A stretch of DNA of 64,000 nt, from assembly GCA_046342195.1 (NCBI GenBank), contig JBKDQE010000026.1:1-64000 (forward strand), given 5' to 3'. This stretch comes from CANHBY01 sp046342195 (GTDB taxonomy: Bacteria > Pseudomonadota > Gammaproteobacteria > Burkholderiales > Burkholderiaceae_C). Below the pieces are notes generated by a model, which made no database searches, was not told the origin of the DNA, and saw only the letters and a list, made by a program, of their open reading frames with translations. The translations under genes and the position numbers were made by a program. Positions 53,401-62,261 of the stretch are shown here, piece by piece; the stretch's first letter is position 1, and the number at the start of each line of letters is the position of its first letter.

Positions 53401-53628
53401 CAAGTTCGGCTTCGTCCGATTTTAATGACCACCCTGGCTATGATTTTCGGCATGGCACCGCTGGCTTTTGCCCTCACCGAAGGCTCCGAGCAAAGAGCCC
53501 CCTTGGGGCAATCCGTGATCGGCGGGGTCGTTACTTCATCCTTGTTGACTCTGGTGGTGGTGCCCGTGGTTTACTGCTACCTTGATGACTTCTCTAAGTG
53601 GCTGCGTCAAAAAAATTTTTTTCGCTGA
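50449..53628 (+). CDS. RND efflux transporter, inner-membrane pump
   Basis: A 1059-aa AcrB/MdtB-type proton antiporter with 12 membrane helices. NPVLATMLMMALLVLGVFSY (~10-29) is the first helix. The proton-relay acidic residues lie in LCVGLLIDDAIVVRENIVRH (~403-422), where the AspAsp pair is visible; the matching TM10 region is LMGLVTKNAILLIDFA (~943-958). Two large periplasmic porter/docking domains lie between TM1-2 and TM7-8. Substrate is unknown. Its last 35 bp overlap the convergent truA gene. Confidence 0.95.
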   Translation: MVLTRVCIYNPVLATMLMMALLVLGVFSYQRLAIDQLPDVNFPTVVVQVNYPGATPEIVETEVTRKVEEALNSIAGLNTLSSRSYESQSVVIAEFDLHMDGRQAAEEVREKMALIRPLLRDEVKDPRVSRFDPASMPIFSVSVFSDPDPVSGQAPYAPQALTTWAHQVLKKRLENVRGVGSVSVVGGLDRQLLVYLRPSAMEAMGVTTDQVLTALKAENQFLPVGNVRSIDEDRVVQINTRLARIEDFERVIVGRQGSNLVRLSQVADLVDGVQMPESLALYNGQRTVVLSVLKSQGDNTLTVVDGLYQALELARSEAPAGMRVEVYQDNSRAIRVSVAHVKRTLIEGALLTVLIVFLFLNSWRSTVITGLALPIALIGSMWFMYMLGFTINTVTLMALSLCVGLLIDDAIVVRENIVRHLQMGKPPRQAALEGTREIGLAVLATTLSIVAVFLPIGFMGGIIGQFFHQFGLTIVAAVMISMFVSFSLDPMLSSLWHDPQAHGTSARAAGTPPSLYDRSIGRITHRVDRMTLWLGKYYQCILAWSLRHKLTTLMLALATFMGSLFLVPLLGTEFIPKADFSETQITFHTPVGSSLELTEARARQIDQTLREMPEVRYTLTTINSGFAAGKMYGSVYVRLLDRSQRLRTLQQITPDIRHRLSRIPGITVTHIGPTDMGGGKSLQFSIQGPDIQELERLARTIIPRLQSLPGLTDLDSTLKPHKPTIDIQIKREALADLGLSSNLVANSLRTLMSGTVVGSWRPPENNNNQEVDVVVRLAPDSRDRLEELSTLPLALPPSADGSVRTVRLSQVADIRLSRGPHQINRRDMNREITITANALGRSPGKISADIRQVLETTSLPSGYRYTFGGVTKSMNESFKYAIEALVLAVVFIYMILASQFKSFLQPLALMSSLPLTLIGVVLCLLMFKSSLNMFSIIGVIMLMGLVTKNAILLIDFAIRARAGAHGLGPQIGPLSREAALLHAAQVRLRPILMTTLAMIFGMAPLAFALTEGSEQRAPLGQSVIGGVVTSSLLTLVVVPVVYCYLDDFSKWLRQKNFFR

Positions 53629-54469
53629 AGGGCTCGGGGGTTTCACCTGATGGCCTTGGAGGGTCTGACTGCACAGACAGGACAGGCAAAGGCAAAAAGT
53701 CAGAGGCAATGGCTTGTTCTGGTAAGCCCCAATCAGCGTCATAGTAAGGCCCGGCAAAGTAGAGCCCTGCCGCAGAAAAAGTGGGAGCTGCCATGCTTCT
53801 ATGGCGCGATAAAAGGACATCGCCCATCCAGTCAATCGGTCTGGACCCCTGACCGATCATGATCAAACAACCCATGATATTGCGTACCATATGGTGTAAA
53901 AAAGCGGATGCATCAAAATCAAACCGCCAGTAAGCGGCCTGCCGATGAATCATGATTTGGCGCATGAACTTCACCGGAGATCGTGCCTGACATTGCGAAG
54001 ACCTGAATGCGCTGAAGTCGTGCTCCCCAATCAAATAATCAGCAGCCGTTTGCATGGCTACCATATCAAGCGGGCGAAACACCCAGCCCACGCGATCACT
54101 TTCCAGTGCAGGTCTTATGGTACTTTCACGCAGCAAATAAATGTAACGGCGCCCACGTGCACTGTAGCGGGCATGAAAGTTTTCTGTGACCTGACGACAC
54201 CATTGCACGGCAATATCAGATGGCAGGTAACGGTTGGTTCCGCGAATCCAGGACATCCCGCTGCGATGCAGTTCCGTATCAATATGCACCACCTGATTCA
54301 GCCCATGCACCCCGGCATCGGTTCGACCTGCGCAGAAAGTGCTGACAGACTGAGCGGCAAAAGCACGAAGAGCCTCTTCCAGGCAGCCTTGAACAGTGAG
54401 CAACTGGGGTTGACGTTGCCAGCCTTGATAGCTTGAACCACCATAACTGACTCCTAGAGCGAGCCTCAT
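53594..54469 (-). CDS. truA: tRNA pseudouridine(38-40) synthase TruA
   Basis: A 291-aa enzyme that makes pseudouridine in the tRNA anticodon arm. RLALGVSYGGSSYQGWQRQP (~2-21), catalytic Asp in CAGRTDAGVHGLNQVVHID (~46-64), RYIYLLRE (~107-114), FSAFRSSQCQARSPVKFMRQ (~151-170), and FLHHMVRNIMGCLIMIGQG (~188-206). The C-terminal ~25 residues beyond the usual end (SVQSDPPRPSGETPEPFSEK) form a tail that overlaps the RND pump gene. It lies 105 bp downstream of fimV on the same strand. Confidence 0.96.
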   Translation of the reverse strand: MRLALGVSYGGSSYQGWQRQPQLLTVQGCLEEALRAFAAQSVSTFCAGRTDAGVHGLNQVVHIDTELHRSGMSWIRGTNRYLPSDIAVQWCRQVTENFHARYSARGRRYIYLLRESTIRPALESDRVGWVFRPLDMVAMQTAADYLIGEHDFSAFRSSQCQARSPVKFMRQIMIHRQAAYWRFDFDASAFLHHMVRNIMGCLIMIGQGSRPIDWMGDVLLSRHRSMAAPTFSAAGLYFAGPYYDADWGLPEQAIASDFLPLPVLSVQSDPPRPSGETPEPFSEKNFFDAAT

Positions 54470-54574
54470 TCAGCTAACTTTTTTGTCCAGTAAGCCGACG
54501 CCCTGAATAAAAAAGGGTTTCTGGCTGATGCAAAAGCATCTTGGTCACAGAAGAAGGCGCCTCCAAGAAGATGG

Positions 54575-57016
54575 TCAATTTATCGTGTCGAGGAGAGCCA
54601 GGGCCTTGGTTTTCAGGGGGCCATCTGCTGCTTGGCGCACCACTTCCTCGAGGAGATCCCGCGCACCTTCGGTATCGCCAATTTGATGAAACTCTTCAGC
54701 CAGTTCAAGCTTGCGCATCAAGGGATCTCGCCCATCGTCATCGGAAGGAAAATCTGCATCTGCGGGTACTGTCGGAGTTGAATTGATTGAATTCAAATCA
54801 TCAAAATCAAGCGAAATATCAGGGATATCGAGTTCAGGCGATGATGCTTTTGGGCTTACAGCAGGCGGTGCTGCCACGGCAGGAGGCGGGTCGGGAAGAT
54901 CAAGGTTAAAGTCAAGATCCATGACGCTGTCAACAGGAGCTTCTTTGTTGATCGAAACAGGCGCTGGAGGTTGAGGTGAAGCCAGAGGTGCAGGTGCCGA
55001 TGAAAGTAAATTTAGCTCATCAAATTCCATGTCCATCGCTGCGCCGAACTGTGACATAGTGATCTCATCGGCGGAAACATTGGAATTTTCCTGCACAACG
55101 GGAGAGCTGACGGCGGGTGGTCGACCGGAACCGTAAAGCGGGTTTTTCGGGTCAATTTGAGCGCCCATTTCTCGGGCTCGGGCCCAGTCATCACCCTGCC
55201 CTTGGGTAACTTCAAAAAGCTGTGTAGCCAATTGTTCAAAGCTCTTGGTGTCGCGGCGCTTGGCGTAGACCTCAAGGAGCTTGGTGCGAATAGCCAGGCG
55301 GTTGGGGTCGCTGCGAATGGCCTCTTTGAGAATTTCCTCGGCTTGCAGATCGCGTCCGTAAGCAAGGTAGACATCTGCCTCGGCGACCGGGTCAACATCA
55401 CCCATCGCGTCAATCTGGCTCGGGGAATAATTCATCGAAGAAGCTGCCCCGACTTCATTGCGTGTATCAATATGCTGACCACCGCTGGCGCCAAAGAAAG
55501 AGTCTGGCTGCAAACGACTTTCCAGGAAGGAGGTTTCAGAACCTTCTTTGCGGCCCCGGCGAGTCAGGCGAAAAATCCCGAAACCGGCCAGCAGGGCCAT
55601 GCAGGCCCCCCCAATTACCAACAGTAAAGAAGTACCTGTCAAGGCACTCTCTGAGCTGGGTATCGGAAGATTTTGTGGCTCAGGTTTTGTGACTGGCTCT
55701 TGTGGGGTTGGGAGCGGTTTATCTACAACAATGGCCGGGCCGGAGCGATCCGGGGTGCTTGTATTATGCCTGGCTTGCCCTTCCGTCGCGGAGGCGGTTG
55801 ATTCAGGCTGTGCAGGTTCAGATGTGGGCGTGGGTGCAGACTCGGGAACCGGAACTGTCGCCGATGAGGTCGCAGGAGCCTTTTGGGTGACACTTTGGAT
55901 GGTTTTGATTTCCTCGATGTTGCGATGAAGCTCTGCGATTCTGGAATCAACCTCTTGACGCTGACGATCCTTGGAGAGTTTTTCCTCGGGGGAGATATTT
56001 TTATCTTTACCTTGGCCGGCCAAACCGCCCATCGAAAGGCGAAGTTGGTCGGGGTTGTCGGGGTTGACCGATTTGTCTTTCAGGCCGGAAATGACGGTGC
56101 CTTTGGCACCACGACTGCCGGGTTCATTTTTGGATTTGGGAGCAGCAGACGCCAGTCGCTCAGTGTAAGCGCGGAAATCAGCACTTTGCGCTTGAATGAC
56201 CTCGCGAGCTTGCGCAGGCGTGACTGTGCTGGCGGCTTTGTCTGCTGACGGAATATTCAACACCACCCCGGCCTTGAGGCGGTTGATATTGTTGTCGATG
56301 AAGGCTCTGGAATTGTTGCGGTAAATGGCTACAAGCATTTGATCCAGCGAGATGCCCTTCGAAAGGTTTCGGGTGGCGATCGTGGAAAGGGTTTCTCCAG
56401 GTTTGACCCGATACTCAGAACCTTTGGAGGTTTGATCCCCCCCCCCTGATGCCGGAGGTTTTTCGCCTGAGGCCAAGGGAATAGGAGCCAGCGGCGAAGC
56501 AGGACTGCTCTTGCCCTGGGATGCGGCAGCCGAGCTTGCCGAGCTGATATCGACAGGTGTGCTGACCTCGGGTTTGGTCGTGGCTGTTTTGGTGGAGGGG
56601 TCAATGAGCAGGGTGTATTCACGGATGAGACGACCAGTGGCCCAGTTCAACTCAAGAATAAGGTCAACGAAAGGCTCTTGAACAGATTTGTCGCTCTTCA
56701 AAACGATGAACTGACGATCTCCGCGGCGCTGTAAAGAGATTTGTGTGGCAGGCAGCACGGCATGATAATCAACCCCGGCAGCTTGATAGGCTTCGGGGCT
56801 GGCAATACGAACTTTCAAGCTGGAAGCTTCTTCAGGCGTGATTGACGAGATATCGATTTCAGCCTTCAGGGATTCGCCCAAGGTAGATTGAACCGAAAGC
56901 CGCCCGAGCGACAAAGACCAGGCAGGACTGGCCTGAACAAGCATGGCGGCTATCGCCATCGAGGACAGCGCGAGGCGATCAAGTTGAAGTGGATGCTTTT
57001 TCAAAACGTCTCCCAT
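54575..57016 (-). CDS. fimV: Pilus assembly / polar hub protein FimV
   Basis: An 813-aa inner-membrane protein needed for type IV pilus function. Signal peptide (LALSSMAIAAMLVQASPAWS, ~15-34), FimV N-terminal domain beginning LSLGRLSVQSTLGESLKAEI, a LysM-like peptidoglycan-binding segment (YRVKPGETLSTIATRNLS, ~202-219), a Pro/Ser/Ala-rich stretch, a membrane helix (GTSLLLVIGGACMALLAGFG, ~460-479), and a long acidic cytoplasmic part with TPR-like repeats ending ELAEEFHQIGDTEGARDLLE. ATG 57016 gives a proper signal peptide; the frame is open to 57088. It fits PilS/PilR elsewhere in the window. Confidence 0.92.
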   Translation of the reverse strand: MGDVLKKHPLQLDRLALSSMAIAAMLVQASPAWSLSLGRLSVQSTLGESLKAEIDISSITPEEASSLKVRIASPEAYQAAGVDYHAVLPATQISLQRRGDRQFIVLKSDKSVQEPFVDLILELNWATGRLIREYTLLIDPSTKTATTKPEVSTPVDISSASSAAASQGKSSPASPLAPIPLASGEKPPASGGGDQTSKGSEYRVKPGETLSTIATRNLSKGISLDQMLVAIYRNNSRAFIDNNINRLKAGVVLNIPSADKAASTVTPAQAREVIQAQSADFRAYTERLASAAPKSKNEPGSRGAKGTVISGLKDKSVNPDNPDQLRLSMGGLAGQGKDKNISPEEKLSKDRQRQEVDSRIAELHRNIEEIKTIQSVTQKAPATSSATVPVPESAPTPTSEPAQPESTASATEGQARHNTSTPDRSGPAIVVDKPLPTPQEPVTKPEPQNLPIPSSESALTGTSLLLVIGGACMALLAGFGIFRLTRRGRKEGSETSFLESRLQPDSFFGASGGQHIDTRNEVGAASSMNYSPSQIDAMGDVDPVAEADVYLAYGRDLQAEEILKEAIRSDPNRLAIRTKLLEVYAKRRDTKSFEQLATQLFEVTQGQGDDWARAREMGAQIDPKNPLYGSGRPPAVSSPVVQENSNVSADEITMSQFGAAMDMEFDELNLLSSAPAPLASPQPPAPVSINKEAPVDSVMDLDFNLDLPDPPPAVAAPPAVSPKASSPELDIPDISLDFDDLNSINSTPTVPADADFPSDDDGRDPLMRKLELAEEFHQIGDTEGARDLLEEVVRQAADGPLKTKALALLDTIN

Positions 57017-57238
57017 CCCGTCAAATGTAGATGACTCTTCAGTGAGCCCAGACAAATACCCAGATAACCCCACCAGCATATGACACATTCATCAATGGGG
57101 AATGCAGCATAAAACCGACGGGATCAAATGGGGTGAGCTTCCAGCCCCAAGGCTCAGCTCAAGCGTGCTTTTGAGGCAGTTTATCCGTTGATTATCAACT
57201 GAAAGTTCCATGCAGCAGGATCATGCCGCATTTTTGAC

Positions 57239-57928
57239 TCATTCAAGCAACCTGCCCTGATCCAAATGCAGCAATCGGTCACAGCGCACCGCCAAAGTTT
57301 GATCATGTGTGACCAAAATCACGGACATGGCACGCTGTCGGGTGAGAGATAACAACAGATCGAACACCAGTTCCGCAGTTTGCCTGTCGAGGTTGCCAGT
57401 GGGTTCGTCAGCCAAGACACAAGCTGGCCGACCCACCAATGCACGAGCAATCGCCACTCGTTGCCGTTCTCCGCCTGACAACTCGGCAGGCCGATGATGG
57501 CATCGATGGCCCAATCCTACTTGGCCAAGAAGCTCTTGGGCCGCAGCTTGCGCAAGAGCTGCTGGTTGCCGACGTATCCGCAGCGGCATGGCCACATTGT
57601 CGAGTGCCGTCAATTCAGGCAGCAAATGATGAAATTGGTAAATAAAACCCAAGTGCTTGTTCCGCCATTGCCCCTGTTGTTTTGCATTCATTCTCTGTAA
57701 ATTCAAGCCCGCCCAAGAGACCACCCCGTCGGTCGGGCTGTCGAGGGCCCCCAAAATGTGTAAAAGCGTACTTTTGCCTGAGCCGGATGCGCCCACAATG
57801 GCCACCGTTTCGCCGGCTTGCACGTCCAAATTGATGTCATGCAAGACGGTGACATCCAGGCGCGCTTCAGCGAAGCGTTTTGAGACTCCTTGGGCTGACA
57901 GCACTACGGGGCGGTTGAAATTATTCAT
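57239..57928 (-). CDS. lolD: Lipoprotein release ABC ATPase LolD
   Basis: A 229-aa ATPase that drives extraction of outer-membrane lipoproteins. Walker A AIVGASGSGKSTLLHILGAL (~39-58), Q-loop GFIYQFHHLLPELTALDNVA (~94-113, with the LolD-type HHLLPE sequence), signature ELSGGERQRVAIARAL (~149-164), Walker B VLADEPTGNLD (~170-180), and H-loop VILVTHDQ. It overlaps the upstream permease gene by 8 bp. Confidence 0.95.
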   Translation of the reverse strand: MNNFNRPVVLSAQGVSKRFAEARLDVTVLHDINLDVQAGETVAIVGASGSGKSTLLHILGALDSPTDGVVSWAGLNLQRMNAKQQGQWRNKHLGFIYQFHHLLPELTALDNVAMPLRIRRQPAALAQAAAQELLGQVGLGHRCHHRPAELSGGERQRVAIARALVGRPACVLADEPTGNLDRQTAELVFDLLLSLTRQRAMSVILVTHDQTLAVRCDRLLHLDQGRLLE

Positions 57929-59177
57929 AGCGCAGCGCCTCTGCCGGGTGAACCTGGCTGGCCCGCCAACTGGGGTATAATGTAGCCAAAAAAGCCAACA
58001 TCAAAGAGATCAAGACAATCGGGATGATGTCTGCACTTTGAGGGTCACTGGGCATGCGGGTGATCAGGTAAATGCCGGGGTCTAAAAACACCACTCCAAA
58101 CAACTTTTCAAGGCCTCCGACAAGGGTCTGGACATTAAAGGCCACGAGCAAACCCAAACACACCCCCGCCAGGGTGCCCACCACACCTGAGGTTGCCCCC
58201 TGAACCATAAAAATAGCCATCACAGACCGAGGGCTGGCTCCCAGGGTGCGCAAAATGGCAATATCGGCACGCTTGTCAGTGACGGTCATGACCAAAGTGG
58301 AAACCAGATTGAAACTGGCCACTGCCACAATCAGGGTCAAAATGATCGCCATGAGGCGCTTTTCAACCTGAACCGCCGAAAACCACTGGCGATTGGTGCG
58401 GGTCCAGTCACGCACTTCGGCCTGATCACCCAAGCGGGCCTGAAGGTCTCTGGACACTTGGGGGGCACGATGCAGGTCATGCAATTTGAGTTGCACCCCG
58501 GTGACGCCCTCGACCCGGAAAAATTTGGCGGCGTCATCGAGGTGAACCAAGGCCAGCGCACTGTCATACTGGTAATGCCCCGAGTTGAAGGTGCCTGCCA
58601 CCCTGAATTGCTTGATGCGCGGCACCACCCCGGCCGGGGTGAATTGCCCGCCGGGCGCCACCAAGCTGACTTTTTCACCCACCCCCACATGAAGCTGGCG
58701 GGCCAATTCACTGCCCAGCACAATCTGCCATTCACCTGGCTCCAGGAGGGCCAAACTGCCGTCATTCAATTGAGCGGCCAAACCAGTGACGTGGGTCTCG
58801 CGCTCGGGGTCAATGCCACGAACCATCACGCCCAGAACATCGTCGCCGCGGGAGATCAAGGCTTGTGCCGAGACAAAAGGGGCTGCGGCCAGCACCTCAG
58901 GGTGCCGTTGGACCGCCTGGGCCACCGAAGCGGCTTCTTGCAGAGGGGCCCCGTAAGGCCCCGCAATTTCGACATGGGCCACGATGGAAAGCATGCGGTC
59001 ACGGACTTCTTTTTGAAACCCGTTCATGACCGACAGCACGATAATCAGGGCGGCCACGCCAAGCGCAATGCCTGACATCGAGATGGCAGAAATAAAGGAT
59101 ATAAACCCGTTTCGGCGCCCCACCCGCCCGGAGTGGGTGTAGCGCCAACCGATTTCAATTTCAAAAGGCCAGTTCAT
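57921..59177 (-). CDS. Lipoprotein release permease LolC/LolE
   Basis: A 418-aa permease with an N-terminal helix (FISFISAISMSGIALGVAAL, ~26-45; then IIVLSVMNGFQKEVRDRMLS, ~46-65), a periplasmic domain (~70-260) and three C-terminal helices. Beginning WPFEIEIGWRYTHSGRVGR matches the LolC/E amphipathic start. Only one permease gene is present, as in many betaproteobacteria where a single protein (LolF-like) replaces the LolC-LolE pair. It is divergent from the gene at 59239 with 61 bp between them. Confidence 0.92.
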   Translation of the reverse strand: MNWPFEIEIGWRYTHSGRVGRRNGFISFISAISMSGIALGVAALIIVLSVMNGFQKEVRDRMLSIVAHVEIAGPYGAPLQEAASVAQAVQRHPEVLAAAPFVSAQALISRGDDVLGVMVRGIDPERETHVTGLAAQLNDGSLALLEPGEWQIVLGSELARQLHVGVGEKVSLVAPGGQFTPAGVVPRIKQFRVAGTFNSGHYQYDSALALVHLDDAAKFFRVEGVTGVQLKLHDLHRAPQVSRDLQARLGDQAEVRDWTRTNRQWFSAVQVEKRLMAIILTLIVAVASFNLVSTLVMTVTDKRADIAILRTLGASPRSVMAIFMVQGATSGVVGTLAGVCLGLLVAFNVQTLVGGLEKLFGVVFLDPGIYLITRMPSDPQSADIIPIVLISLMLAFLATLYPSWRASQVHPAEALRYE

Positions 59178-59238
59178 CGGGGCAGCATCCTACAGGATAA
59201 GACCAGATCATCCGGCATTTACAGGGCAATTTTGTTTT

Positions 59239-60171
59239 ATGCTTGGTCACACTCACCTCATTATTTCCTTCGCGAACAACTCATCTGAAGACGCTGCAAC
59301 GGCGCTGAAAGGCCTGCACTTGCCTCATTTGAGCCGTTTGCTGCATTGCTGGGCTGAAAGTCACTTGGACATGGCCGATGACGACACCCTGTCGCCCCCG
59401 CATGAACGCGCTTTGGCTCGGGCCCGGGGCTGGGTGGGTGCCCCGGGCACCTGGCCCTTTGCTGCCCATGCGGCCCACCAAGACAAGATTGACGTTGCAC
59501 ACGGGGCCTGGGGCCTGATGACTCCGGCACACTGGCACCTTTCACGAGACCATGCCATTTTGCTGGATCCTGACGAATTGACACTGGATGAATCTGAGTC
59601 ACGCGCTTTCTTTGAGCTTATTCGTGAACGCTTTGAAAGTGAGGGTTTCCAAGTCGCTTTTGGCGGAGCCACGCGTTGGTACCTTGGCCATGAAAGCCTG
59701 CATCAGCTTCCCTGCGCCAGCATTGATCGCGCCATTGGCCGGCCTGTGAACCTCTGGCTGCCTTCCGGCCCGGCTGCCCGGCTGATTCGCAGGCTGCAAA
59801 ATGAGGTGCAAATGCTCCTGTATCGCAGCCCCCTGAATGAGTCACGCGAGGCCCAAGGCAGGCTCGCCGTCAATAGCTTCTGGCTCAGCGGTTGTGGGCG
59901 CTATCAGCCCTGCGCCCCGAATTCAGTGCACTATATTGACAGCTTGCGCAAACCCGCTTTGCAAGAAAACTGGCCAGCCTGGTGCGCTGCCTGGCAAGCG
60001 CTTGATGCCGGGCTGTTGCACGAGTTTTCATTGCAGGCCGAGGCCACCTTGACCCTCTGCGGCGAACGTGGGGCGCTTTCGTTTCAGCCTCAACGCCCCA
60101 ATCCCTGGCAACGCTGTATGTCGTGGCTGCGTCGGCCTTTGTCGCCATTTCAAATTCTCGGAGATCTCTGA
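59239..60171 (+). CDS. RpfE-type phosphoglycerate-mutase-like protein
   Basis: A 310-aa protein of the group once called regulatory protein RpfE, related by fold to cofactor-independent phosphoglycerate mutase. Typical segments: HWHLSRDHAILLDPDELTLD (~94-113), RWYLGHESLHQLPCASIDRA (~147-166), RLIRRLQNEVQMLLYRSPLN (~180-199), AVNSFWLSGCGRY (~212-224), and QRPNPWQRCMSWLRRPLS near the end. Enzyme activity is unproven. It overlaps recJ by 1 bp, its usual neighbour in Burkholderiales. Confidence 0.82.
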   Translation: MLGHTHLIISFANNSSEDAATALKGLHLPHLSRLLHCWAESHLDMADDDTLSPPHERALARARGWVGAPGTWPFAAHAAHQDKIDVAHGAWGLMTPAHWHLSRDHAILLDPDELTLDESESRAFFELIRERFESEGFQVAFGGATRWYLGHESLHQLPCASIDRAIGRPVNLWLPSGPAARLIRRLQNEVQMLLYRSPLNESREAQGRLAVNSFWLSGCGRYQPCAPNSVHYIDSLRKPALQENWPAWCAAWQALDAGLLHEFSLQAEATLTLCGERGALSFQPQRPNPWQRCMSWLRRPLSPFQILGDL

Positions 60172-62003
60172 TGGACGCCCCTGCAATCATTCGTCGCGAT
60201 GCCCCCCCACGGGCCGTATGGGCGCTGGAGCAAGCGGGGGTGAGCCCTTTGCTGGCCCGGCTCTTTGCCGCCCGGGGGGTGCGCAACCCGGAAGAACTCG
60301 ACGACGGCCTGGGCAAATTATTGCCGCCTCAAGCACTGCGCGGAGCACAACGGGCCGCCCAATTGCTGGCCAATGCCCTACAAGCACAAGAGCGCATTTG
60401 TGTGATTGCCGACTATGACTGCGACGGAGCCACGGCTTGTGCGGTGGCTCTGTGGGGGCTGGGCCTTTTGGGCGCACGGCCAGACATGTTGAGCTATATC
60501 GTTCCAGACCGTAGCATTCATGGCTATGGCCTCTCACCCACGATTGTGGATTTGGCACGAGCAAAAAACCCCCGCTGGCTTTTGACAGTTGACAATGGCA
60601 TTGCCAGCCTGGAAGGGGTGGCGCACGCAAAATCTTATGGCCTGGGTGTGATCGTGACAGATCACCACCTGCCGGCGCTTCATAATGGACAAGCACGGCT
60701 TCCCGACGCCGATGTGATCGTCAACCCCAACCAGCCCGACTGCCCCTTTGAAAGTAAAAATCTGGCCGGCGTGGGGGTCATGTTTTATGTGCTCTTGGCC
60801 CTGCGCATTGAACTGCGCGAGCGCGGCACCTTTGATGCTGGCAGCCAGCCCCGTCTTGACACGCTCCTGGATTTGGTGGCGCTGGGCACAGTGGCCGATG
60901 TGGTGAAACTGGATGCCAACAATCGGCGCATTGTTTCACAAGGTCTGCGCCGTATTCGGCAGGGCCAGATGCACCCGGGTGTGGCGGCTCTTTTTGAAGT
61001 GGCTGGGCGCCACCCCGAGCAAGCCAGCACCTTTGACTTTGGCTTTGCCTTGGGCCCGCGCATCAATGCTGCCGGCCGATTGGCCGACATGACTGTAGGC
61101 ATTGAGTGCCTGCTCGCCCATGACCCTGCCAAAGCCCTTGAATTGGCGCGAACACTGGAAGAATTCAATCGTGAGCGTCGAGATGTGGAGGCTGGTATGC
61201 GTGAGCAGGCTGAAGCCTCTTTGGCAATAAGTGGGCTGATAAAAAACCCTTCTAAAAAAATGGTTATACCCAGTGCCATTGCGATTTTCCAGCCTGATTT
61301 TCACGAAGGCGTGGTGGGTATTGTCGCTTCCCGAATCAAAGAACGCATGCATCGGCCCACCTTTGTATTTGCCCAGGGTCATGATGGATTGCTCAAAGGC
61401 TCGGGCCGGTCCATCGCGGGTTTTCACTTGCGAGACGCCCTGGATCTCATCAGCAAACGCTATCCGGGGGTGTTACGCAAATTTGGCGGGCACGCCATGG
61501 CCGCAGGCTGCACCTTGGGAGCGGATGATTTTCCAAGCTTCGAGACCGCCTTTCAGCAAGTGGCGCAAGAATGGTTGTCGCCCAGTGACTTGGCGCGGCA
61601 ACTCTTGAGCGATGGGCCCCTGGACCCTGAGTATTTCAATAGAGCCACCATTCAGGCGCTTGAAGCACAGGTCTGGGGGCAAGCTTTTGAGCCCCCACTG
61701 TTCAGCGACGAGGTCGAAATTTTGAGCCGCCGCATCCTGAAAGAGCGTCACACCAAGCTCACCGTTCGTCATGCCGGGGTACTGCGCGAAGCCATTTGGT
61801 TTTACCACACCGAGCCCGTGCCAGACAAAGCCATTGTGGCCTACCGGCTTCAAATGAATGAATACAAAGGGCAACAACATGTGCAAATGCTGGTGGAGGC
61901 CGTTTCTCCCGTCAGCGTGAGCGGTTTTGCAGAGGTTCCTTCAGCACCTGCCATAGGCGCCCGCACCGTTATGCTGCACGAAGTTGCCGCATCCAGAAAG
62001 TGA
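60171..62003 (+). CDS. recJ: Single-strand-specific 5'-3' DNA exonuclease RecJ
   Basis: A 610-aa DHH-family nuclease acting in recombination and mismatch repair. DHH motifs: VIADYDCDGATACAVALWGL (~81-100), TVDNGIASLEGV (~139-150), VIVTDHHLPALHNG (~160-173), VNPNQPDCPFESKNLAGVG (~184-202) and LVALGTVADVVKL (~236-248). The DHHA1 domain has KGSGRSIAGFHLRDAL (~406-421) and KFGGHAMAAGCTLGADDF (~436-453). ATG 60171 is chosen because it overlaps the preceding stop and matches the family length (about 570-610). Confidence 0.96.
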   Translation: MDAPAIIRRDAPPRAVWALEQAGVSPLLARLFAARGVRNPEELDDGLGKLLPPQALRGAQRAAQLLANALQAQERICVIADYDCDGATACAVALWGLGLLGARPDMLSYIVPDRSIHGYGLSPTIVDLARAKNPRWLLTVDNGIASLEGVAHAKSYGLGVIVTDHHLPALHNGQARLPDADVIVNPNQPDCPFESKNLAGVGVMFYVLLALRIELRERGTFDAGSQPRLDTLLDLVALGTVADVVKLDANNRRIVSQGLRRIRQGQMHPGVAALFEVAGRHPEQASTFDFGFALGPRINAAGRLADMTVGIECLLAHDPAKALELARTLEEFNRERRDVEAGMREQAEASLAISGLIKNPSKKMVIPSAIAIFQPDFHEGVVGIVASRIKERMHRPTFVFAQGHDGLLKGSGRSIAGFHLRDALDLISKRYPGVLRKFGGHAMAAGCTLGADDFPSFETAFQQVAQEWLSPSDLARQLLSDGPLDPEYFNRATIQALEAQVWGQAFEPPLFSDEVEILSRRILKERHTKLTVRHAGVLREAIWFYHTEPVPDKAIVAYRLQMNEYKGQQHVQMLVEAVSPVSVSGFAEVPSAPAIGARTVMLHEVAASRK

Positions 62004-62060
62004 TAGAGGAAATTTTCATGCCATCTCTTTGGCTGCCCTATCGACATGGGCGAATGCTCC

Positions 62061-62089
62061 ATGGATTCCTGCCTGAGCCAGAATGACGG
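62061..62089 (-). repeat. GTCATTC...GGAATCCATGG intergenic repeat
   Basis: On the minus strand the sequence reads CCGTCATTCTGGCTCAGGCA then GGAATCCAT. This is the betaproteobacterial intergenic pattern CGTCATTCCCGCG...GCGGGAATCC in degraded form. Similar starts occur near 45126 and 41702. The rest of 62004-62261 holds no gene that I can support. Confidence 0.5.
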
Positions 62090-62261
62090 CGTGATTGAAT
62101 TTTTCAGGGCCGATGGTATCGCATCAATCATGATACTGAGGCTCAACCCTGTCAGGGTGTTTGCTTGTGCAAAAATCATTGTGGGTCAGCATGGGTTCTT
62201 GGCGTGGCCTTCTGCTGATATGGTTTTTCGTTGTCCCTGATAATTAGCCCGGAGAGATGGC

